Assembly (NCBI RefSeq): GCF_013608025.1
Contig: NZ_VDLV01000008.1
Location: 182,110 to 246,109, forward strand
Length of the DNA: 64,000 nucleotides
Reading direction: 5' to 3'
Source: Pseudomonas brassicacearum subsp. neoaurantiaca
Lineage (GTDB): Bacteria; Pseudomonadota; Gammaproteobacteria; Pseudomonadales; Pseudomonadaceae
The notes beneath the pieces were generated by a model. It saw only the letters and a program-made list of their open reading frames with translations, ran no database searches and was not told the DNA's origin. Positions 58,384 through 64,000 of this stretch are shown here, piece after piece (position 1 is the stretch's first letter; every line of letters begins with the position of its first letter). The translations under genes and the position numbers were made by a program.

Positions 58384-59874
58384 TCAGTCGAAGGTAATCC
58401 CTTGCGCCAACGGCAACTCCAGCGAGTAGTTCACGGTGTTGGTCTGGCGGCGCATGTAGCCACGCCATGCATCGGAGCCGGACTCGCGACCGCCGCCGGT
58501 TTCCTTTTCGCCACCGAAGGCGCCACCGATTTCCGCGCCGCTCGGGCCGATGTTGACGTTGGCGATGCCGCAGTCGCTGCCCACCGCCGACATGAACTGC
58601 TCGGCTTCACGCACGTCGGTGGTGAAGATGCACGACGACAGGCCTTGGGGCACGGAGTTGTTCAGGTGCAGCGCTTCGGCGAAGTCCTTGTAGCCGACCA
58701 CATAAAGGATCGGCGCGAAGGTTTCATGGCGCACCACGTCGCTCTGCTCCGGCATCTCGACGATGGCGGGCGAGACGTAATAGGCATTCGGGAACTGGTC
58801 TTCGAGCTGGCGCTTGCCGCCAAATACCCGCCCGCCTTCGCTCAGGGCCTGCTCCAGCGCGTCCTGCATGTTCTCGAAGCTTTGCTTGTCGATCAGCGGC
58901 CCGACCAGGTTGCCTTCCAGCGGGTGGCCGATGCGCACTTTCGAATAGGCGGCCTTGAGGCGGGTGACGATTTCTTCCTTCACTGATTCATGGGCGATCA
59001 ACCGGCGCAGGGTGGTGCAACGCTGGCCTGCGGTGCCGACGGCGCTGAACAGGATGGCGCGCACGGCCATGTCCAGGTCAGCGCTCGGGGCCAGGATCAT
59101 GGCGTTGTTGCCGCCCAGTTCGAGGATGCTGCGGGCGAAACGCGCCGCGACTTTCGGCGCCACTTCGCGCCCCATGCGGGTGCTGCCGGTGGCGCTGATC
59201 AACGCTACGCGCGGGTCATCCACCAAGGCTTCGCCGGCATCGCGGCCGCCGATGATCACTTGGCTCAGGTACGGCGGCGCATCGCTGAAGTTGTTCAGCA
59301 CGCGCTCGAACAATGCCTGGCACGCCAGGGCGGTCAGCGGCGTCTTCTCCGACGGTTTCCAGATCACCGAGTTGCCGCAGACCAGGGCCAGCGTGGTGTT
59401 CCAGGCCCAGACCGCGACAGGAAAGTTGAAGGCGCTGATCACACCGACCACGCCCAGCGGGTGCCAGGTTTCACGCATGTGATGGCCAGGGCGTTCGGAC
59501 GCGATGGTCAGGCCGTACAACTGGCGGGACAGGCCGACGGCGAAATCGCAGATGTCGATCATCTCCTGCACTTCGCCCAGGCCTTCCTGGGTGATCTTGC
59601 CGGCTTCCCACGACACCAGCTCGCCGAGGTCGGCCTTGTATTCACGCAGCAGGTCGCCAAATTGGCGCACCAGCTCGCCACGGCGGGGAGCCGGCACCTT
59701 GCGCCACAGGTCGAACGCATGCTCGGCCCGACTGACCTGCTGCTCGACTTCGGCAGCGCCTTCCCAGTTCACCGCACCGATGCGACTGCCATCGATGGGC
59801 GAATGCACAGGCTGTGTGCCGTTCTGGTACAGGGCCGGGTCGACGCCCAGACGATCAAGCAATGCAGCAACCAT
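58384..59874 (-). CDS. amaB: Aldehyde dehydrogenase, piperideine-6-carboxylate (ALDH7/antiquitin) type
   Basis: The 496-residue enzyme has GVVGVISAFNFPVAVWAWNTTLALVCGNSVIWKPSEKTPLTALA, the glutamate motif ILELGGNNAMIL and the catalytic cysteine in VGTAGQRCTTLRRL. It ends with SGAEIGGAFGGEKETGGGRESGSDAWRGYMRRQT, the antiquitin-type C-terminus. In Pseudomonas this enzyme oxidises piperideine-6-carboxylate/aminoadipate semialdehyde in lysine catabolism. The ATG at 59874 follows TTGAGGAA; a TTG further upstream is less likely. LysR diverges from it. Confidence 0.9.
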   Translation of the reverse strand: MVAALLDRLGVDPALYQNGTQPVHSPIDGSRIGAVNWEGAAEVEQQVSRAEHAFDLWRKVPAPRRGELVRQFGDLLREYKADLGELVSWEAGKITQEGLGEVQEMIDICDFAVGLSRQLYGLTIASERPGHHMRETWHPLGVVGVISAFNFPVAVWAWNTTLALVCGNSVIWKPSEKTPLTALACQALFERVLNNFSDAPPYLSQVIIGGRDAGEALVDDPRVALISATGSTRMGREVAPKVAARFARSILELGGNNAMILAPSADLDMAVRAILFSAVGTAGQRCTTLRRLIAHESVKEEIVTRLKAAYSKVRIGHPLEGNLVGPLIDKQSFENMQDALEQALSEGGRVFGGKRQLEDQFPNAYYVSPAIVEMPEQSDVVRHETFAPILYVVGYKDFAEALHLNNSVPQGLSSCIFTTDVREAEQFMSAVGSDCGIANVNIGPSGAEIGGAFGGEKETGGGRESGSDAWRGYMRRQTNTVNYSLELPLAQGITFD

Positions 59875-60054
59875 GGGTAAATTCCTCAAGCGAAAGACAA
59901 TGGGTTGGCAGCCGGACGAACACGGCTGATCAGACCTGTAGTTGTAGCTGGCCCGAGACTTGCCAACAAACGACCTTTAAGCGAGATATCATTCCGTTTA
60001 TTCATGCTGACCTGATTACAGGACAAGCAGAGCGACCAGAACCAAGGCCCCGTC

Positions 60055-60963
60055 ATGCTCAATAAACGTTATTTGCCGTCGATCACGGCGTTGCAGTGCT
60101 TCGAGGCGGTGACCCGTCACCTGAGCTTCACCCGCGCCGCCGAAGAGCTGAACTTGACCCAGAGCGCCGTCAGCAAACAGGTCGCACAACTGGAAGAGCT
60201 GCTGCAGCACCTGCTGTTTCGTCGCGTGCGCCGACGCCTGCAACTGACACCCGCTGGCGATTTGTACTTGGGAGAAGTACGAAAAATCCTCACCCAAGTC
60301 GAGATGTCGACCCATTACTTGCGATCCTACGGAGGCGACACCGAAGTACTACGAGTCTCCACGCCGCCGACGTTTGGTGCCCGCTGGCTGGTCCCTCGCC
60401 TCAAGGGCTGGCGCCTGCGCCATCCGAGCATTCACTTGGATCTCTGCAGCGAGCAGGAAGCCGATGACTTGCAGCAGGGACGCAGCGACCTGGCGTTCTA
60501 TTTCGGCCAGGCCTCACGGCCCGGAACTGAATCCTTGAAGCTGTTCGGCGAAGAACTGGTACCCGTCTGCGCACCGGGCAGCCTGCCGGACCAGCCTTTC
60601 ACCGACCCGACGCAACTGGCCGATCTGGTCCTGCTGCAAAACGCCTCGCGCCCCCAGGCCTGGCACGACTGGTTCGATGATCAGGGCTACCACACTGAAC
60701 ACAGCTATCACGGGCCGCGCTTCGAAACTTTTTACATGTGCATCCGCGCCGCACAGGTCGGCTGCGGCGTTGCGCTGCTGCCCAGGTTCCTTGTGGAAGA
60801 AGAACTGTCCGACGGCAAGCTGGTCATTCCCTGGCAACATGCAATGCCCAGCACCAACGCCTATTACCTGGCGTACCCGGAACGTTCGGCGGAGGTGCCC
60901 AAGGTGCGGATGTTCGTGGAATGGATGCTTGAGCAGATTGACGGTGCCAGCACAGCCGCCTAG
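60055..60963 (+). CDS. LysR-family regulator, divergent from amaB
   Basis: The 302-residue protein has the helix-turn-helix LPSITALQCFEAVTRHLSFTRAAEELNLTQSAVSKQVAQLEELLQ and a GcvA-type effector domain (VSTPPTFGARWLVPRLKGWRLRHPSIHLDL). It shares a 180-base promoter region with amaB, so it probably controls the lysine/pipecolate genes in response to a pathway intermediate. Confidence 0.88.
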   Translation: MLNKRYLPSITALQCFEAVTRHLSFTRAAEELNLTQSAVSKQVAQLEELLQHLLFRRVRRRLQLTPAGDLYLGEVRKILTQVEMSTHYLRSYGGDTEVLRVSTPPTFGARWLVPRLKGWRLRHPSIHLDLCSEQEADDLQQGRSDLAFYFGQASRPGTESLKLFGEELVPVCAPGSLPDQPFTDPTQLADLVLLQNASRPQAWHDWFDDQGYHTEHSYHGPRFETFYMCIRAAQVGCGVALLPRFLVEEELSDGKLVIPWQHAMPSTNAYYLAYPERSAEVPKVRMFVEWMLEQIDGASTAA

Positions 60964-60978
60964 CCGCTGCGATGCGGC

Positions 60979-61076
60979 CTTGTGGCGAGGGGATTTATCC
61001 CCGCTGGACTGCGCAGCAGTCCCAGAGAAAGATGGGACGCTACGCGTCCAGCGGGGATAAATCCCCTCGCCACAAA
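60979..61076. repeat. REP-like inverted repeat, second family
   Basis: TTGTGGCGAGGGGATTTATC is mirrored by GATAAATCCCCTCGCCACAA, with CTGCGCAGCAG inside, between the LysR gene and pncB. Confidence 0.88.
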
Positions 61077-61192
61077 GGCCTGTGAGGCAAAAAACACTGG
61101 CAATACCTATGAGGGTTATGCGCCACTAGCCCTTTCACCATGAACTGCCGTACGCCGCTGCCGCCGCAGCTACCTGTCTGGAGATTGCCGTT

Positions 61193-62419
61193 ATGAGCGA
61201 GAGCGTGTTTGCCGATCGCATCGTGCAGAACCTGCTCGACACCGACTTCTACAAACTGACGATGATGCAGGCGGTGCTGCATAACTACCCTAACGTCGAA
61301 GTGGAATGGGAGTTTCGTTGCCGTAACAGCGAGGACCTGCGCCCGTATCTGGCGGAGATCCGCTTCCAGATCGAGCGCCTGGCCGAACTGAGCCTGAGCG
61401 CCGATCAGTTGAGCTTCCTGGAACGCATCAGCTTCCTGAAACCGGATTTCCTGCGTTTCCTGGGCCTGTTTCGTTTCAACCTGCGCTACGTGCACACCGG
61501 CATCGAGAACGGCGAGTTGTTTATCCGCCTGCGCGGGCCGTGGCTGCATGTGATTCTGTTCGAAGTGCCATTGCTGGCCATTGTCAGCGAGGTGCGCAAC
61601 CGCTATCGCTACCGTGAAATTGTCCTGGAACAGGCGCGGGAACAGCTTTATCGCAAGTTCGACTGGCTGAGCGCCAACGCCAGCGTAGAGGAATTATCCG
61701 AACTGCAAGTGGCCGACTTCGGCACCCGTCGTCGCTTTTCCTACCGGACCCAGGAAGAAGTGGTGAACGTGCTCAAGCACGACTTCCCCGGACGCTTCGT
61801 CGGCACCAGCAACGTGCATCTGTCCCGGGAGCTGGACATGAAACCCTTGGGCACCATGGCCCACGAGTGGATCATGGCCCACCAGCAACTGGGCCCTCGG
61901 CTGATCGACAGCCAGATCGCCGCGCTCGACTGCTGGGTCCGTGAATACCGAGGCCTGCTGGGCATCGCACTGACCGATTGCATCACCATGGACGCCTTTC
62001 TCAAGGACTTCGATCTGTTCTTCGCCAAGCTGTTCGACGGCTTGCGCCATGATTCGGGCGACCCGGTGATCTGGGCCGAAAAAGCCATCGCCCACTATCA
62101 CCAGTTGGGCATCGACCCGATGAGCAAGACCCTGGTGTTCTCCGACAGCCTGACATTGCCCAAATGCCTGGAGATTTTTCGGGCGTTGCGTGGTCGCATA
62201 AATGTGAGCTTTGGTATCGGGACCAACCTGACCTGCGACATTCCAGGCGTGGAACCCATGAGCATCGTGCTTAAAATGATCAGCTGTGATGGGCAACCCG
62301 TGGCCAAGATTTCAGACGAGCCCGGCAAGACCCACTGCAAGGACCCGAATTTCGTCGCCTATATGCGACATGTTTTCCAAGTACCTGCCGCCCTTTCTGG
62401 CACATCAAGCAAGGAGTGA
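61193..62419 (+). CDS. pncB: Nicotinate phosphoribosyltransferase
   Basis: The 408-residue protein has [92 protein letters not shown] and [12 protein letters not shown], the PncB blocks. It makes nicotinate mononucleotide in NAD salvage. TGGAG precedes the ATG. nadE follows 4 bases after the stop, in one operon. Confidence 0.96.
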   Translation: MSESVFADRIVQNLLDTDFYKLTMMQAVLHNYPNVEVEWEFRCRNSEDLRPYLAEIRFQIERLAELSLSADQLSFLERISFLKPDFLRFLGLFRFNLRYVHTGIENGELFIRLRGPWLHVILFEVPLLAIVSEVRNRYRYREIVLEQAREQLYRKFDWLSANASVEELSELQVADFGTRRRFSYRTQEEVVNVLKHDFPGRFVGTSNVHLSRELDMKPLGTMAHEWIMAHQQLGPRLIDSQIAALDCWVREYRGLLGIALTDCITMDAFLKDFDLFFAKLFDGLRHDSGDPVIWAEKAIAHYHQLGIDPMSKTLVFSDSLTLPKCLEIFRALRGRINVSFGIGTNLTCDIPGVEPMSIVLKMISCDGQPVAKISDEPGKTHCKDPNFVAYMRHVFQVPAALSGTSSKE

Positions 62420-62423
62420 ATTC

Positions 62424-63251
62424 ATGCAAGCCGTACAGCGTGAGATAGCTGAACAGCTCAAGGTCCAGCCACCGTTCGCCGATGACGCCGCCCTCAAGGC
62501 CGAAATCGCCCGCCGGGTGGGCTTCATCCAGGATTGCCTCGTCAATTCCGGGCTCAAGAGCCTGGTGCTGGGTATCAGCGGCGGCGTCGATTCGTTGACC
62601 GCAGGCCTGTTGGCCCAACGTGCCGTGCGTGAACTGCGGGAAAAAACCGGCAACGCGGCGTACAAGTTCATCGCCGTGCGCCTGCCGTACGAAACCCAGT
62701 TCGACGAACACGAAGCCCAGGCTTGTGTCGATTTCATCGAGCCGGATGAGCGCCACACGGTCAACATCGGCCCGGCGGTCAAGGCCTTGGCCGAGCAAGT
62801 CGCGGCGTTCGAAGGCAAGGCGGTGGTTTCGCGGGATTTCGTGCTGGGCAATACCAAAGCGCGGATGCGCATGGTGGCGCAATACACCATCGCCGGTGCC
62901 GAGCAAGGCCTGGTGATCGGCACCGACCACGCGGCTGAAGCGGTCATGGGTTTCTTCACCAAGTTTGGTGACGGCGCCTGCGACCTGGCGCCGTTGAGCG
63001 GGCTGGTGAAAAACCAGGTCCGGGCCATTGCCCGTGACTTTGGCGCGCCGGAATCATTGGTGGAAAAAGTCCCCACCGCCGACCTCGAAGACCTGTCGCC
63101 GGGCAAGCCGGACGAAGCGTCCCACGGCGTGACCTACGCCGAGATCGACGCGTTCCTGCACGGCCAACCGATTCGCGAAGAAGCCGCCAGGATCATTTGC
63201 GACACCTATCGCAAGACCGAGCACAAGCGAGTGATGCCGTACGCGCCGTAA
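62424..63251 (+). CDS. nadE: Ammonia-dependent NAD synthetase
   Basis: The 275-residue enzyme has the PP-loop ISGGVDS (residues 51-57), [82 protein letters not shown] and [22 protein letters not shown]. It amidates nicotinate adenine dinucleotide to NAD. There is no glutaminase domain, so ammonia is the nitrogen donor. AAGGAG precedes the ATG. Confidence 0.96.
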   Translation: MQAVQREIAEQLKVQPPFADDAALKAEIARRVGFIQDCLVNSGLKSLVLGISGGVDSLTAGLLAQRAVRELREKTGNAAYKFIAVRLPYETQFDEHEAQACVDFIEPDERHTVNIGPAVKALAEQVAAFEGKAVVSRDFVLGNTKARMRMVAQYTIAGAEQGLVIGTDHAAEAVMGFFTKFGDGACDLAPLSGLVKNQVRAIARDFGAPESLVEKVPTADLEDLSPGKPDEASHGVTYAEIDAFLHGQPIREEAARIICDTYRKTEHKRVMPYAP

Positions 63252-63271
63252 TCACCATTGGTGGACAGTCT

Positions 63272-63364
63272 CCTGTGGGAGCGAGCTTGCTCGCGATGGC
63301 GGTGGATCAGCTTGCATTGATGCTGAATGTACTGCCGTTATCGCGAGCAAGCTCGCTCCCACAA
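63272..63364. repeat. REP pair
   Basis: Inverted REP pair between convergent nadE and azurin, just before the shared terminator. Confidence 0.9.
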
Positions 63365-63382
63365 GAGATATTTGCCTGGTAT

Positions 63383-63416
63383 AAAAAAAGCGCCCTGCAC
63401 GGGGGCGCTTTTTTTT
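63383..63416. terminator. Bidirectional terminator between nadE and azurin
   Basis: A run of A, GCGCCC (63390-63395), loop, GGGCGC (63403-63408) and a run of eight T. The symmetry serves both convergent genes. Confidence 0.93.
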
Positions 63417-63431
63417 GTTCCGGAAAATTGA

Positions 63432-63878
63432 TTACTTCAGGGTCACCGTGCCTTTCATCATCGAGATGTGGCCAGGGAACGAGCAGAAGAAGCCGTACTT
63501 CTCGGAGGCGCTGAGTTTCGACACGTCGAAGGTCACCGAGTCTTTCTCGCCGGCGCCGATGATCTTGGTGTGGGCAATGATGCGAGCATCGCCTTCCTTC
63601 AGGTAGTTCTTGTCGATACCGGCGCCCAGGCCATCGGTGGCGATCGGCTGCATGTCAGCCTCTTTGCTCAGCACCCAGTTATGGCCCATGACGTTCTTCG
63701 GCAAGCTGCCGGAGTGAGTCAGCTCAACGGTGAAGGTCTTGCAGCTCTTGTCGATTTCGATGGCCTTGGTGTTGAAGGACATCTGGTCGGTCGAATCGAT
63801 GGTGGTCTTGCACTCCGCTGCCATCAGTTGGCTGCTGGCCAGCGTCAACAGGGAAACTGCTACAAGTTTGGCGAACAT
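63432..63878 (-). CDS. azu: Azurin, periplasmic blue copper protein
   Basis: The 148-residue precursor has a signal peptide ([20 protein letters not shown]) and then [29 protein letters not shown]. The copper ligands are seen in NVMGHNWVL (His), FFCSFPGH (Cys and His) and SMMKG (Met). It carries electrons to cytochrome or denitrification partners. Two ATGs are adjacent (63881 and 63878); the second gives the usual azurin start. GGAG lies upstream. Confidence 0.96.
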   Translation of the reverse strand: MFAKLVAVSLLTLASSQLMAAECKTTIDSTDQMSFNTKAIEIDKSCKTFTVELTHSGSLPKNVMGHNWVLSKEADMQPIATDGLGAGIDKNYLKEGDARIIAHTKIIGAGEKDSVTFDVSKLSASEKYGFFCSFPGHISMMKGTVTLK

Positions 63879-63950
63879 CATGAATCTCCAAGGCATGGTT
63901 AACAAAATTCCGTCAAAGGGGAAGACTGCCTGATTTTCCAGCAAGTTCCT

Positions 63951-63964
63951 ATGACCTGTGTCAA
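63951..63964 (-). promoter_or_regulatory. Possible ANR/FNR box upstream of azurin
   Basis: On the minus strand TTGACACAGGTCAT matches the TTGAT-N4-ATCAA type of ANR/FNR site in most positions (TTGAC, 4 bases, GTCAT). It lies about 75 bases before the start codon. Azurin is ANR-controlled in P. aeruginosa, so the site is plausible. Confidence 0.5.
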
Positions 63965-64000
63965 AGATTGTATACAACTTAAGACTATCAGCCTGATGGA

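Overview
The window is a high-GC gammaproteobacterial chromosome segment, almost certainly Pseudomonas of the fluorescens complex. Evidence: dense intergenic palindromes of the Pseudomonas REP/REPIN type (about 20 loci), and gene runs in the order familiar from Pseudomonas chromosomes (cobJIHG / cobL-cbiD-cobK, urt-ure, desT-ureEFG, a liv operon, amaB-amaA, pncB-nadE, azurin). No rRNA, tRNA, phage, insertion sequence or CRISPR array was recognised.

Layout. 1-5760 (minus) is the first 1920 codons of a very large toxin-like gene that runs off the left edge. It has a TcdA/TcdB-type glycosyltransferase with a DXD motif, then a papain-like Cys-His-Asp (C58/YopT-like) region, then a hydrophobic pore-forming region. 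6134-10500 (minus) and 10916-13951 (plus) are two divergent cobalamin-ring operons (cobG-cobH-cobI-cobJ and cobL-cbiD-cobK). 14011-14674 is a HigBA-like toxin-antitoxin pair. 14865-20015 is a copper cluster (two DUF2946 proteins, PCuAC chaperone, OprC-like TonB receptor, PepSY protein). 20218-22957 is a vitamin B12/iron-type ABC importer.

23341-29045 is the urea ABC importer urtABCDE, behind a good sigma-54 promoter. It is followed by ureD, ureA, two acetyltransferases, ureB and ureC (29076-33600). The accessory genes ureE-ureF-ureG and hupE/ureJ lie 12 kb away (45998-48399), next to a DesT-like TetR gene. Between the two urease parts are cbpM-cbpA, a YegD-like Hsp70, an AI-2E family exporter, a PsiF-repeat protein, a signal-less lipase, azoR with a divergent LysR gene, a ferritin-like protein, an AsmA protein and a small secreted protein made of 14-residue tandem repeats.

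48624-50647 carries an AGE-family epimerase and an SDR dehydrogenase. An 849-base non-coding stretch (50648-51496) follows and contains a cluster of DnaA-box-like 9-mers. 51497-56577 (minus) is a complete branched-chain-type amino acid ABC operon (livK-H-M-G-F), with an unusual array of roughly 23-bp-spaced repeats upstream. 56948-60963 holds an L-pipecolate-type FAD oxidase, an aldehyde dehydrogenase and a divergent LysR regulator (probable lysine catabolism). 61193-63251 is pncB-nadE (NAD salvage). The window ends with azurin.

The strongest candidates for something new are the glycosyltransferase/C58/pore toxin with an Rsm-like site over its ribosome binding site, the phased repeat array before livK, the DnaA-box cluster, and the tandem-repeat secreted protein.
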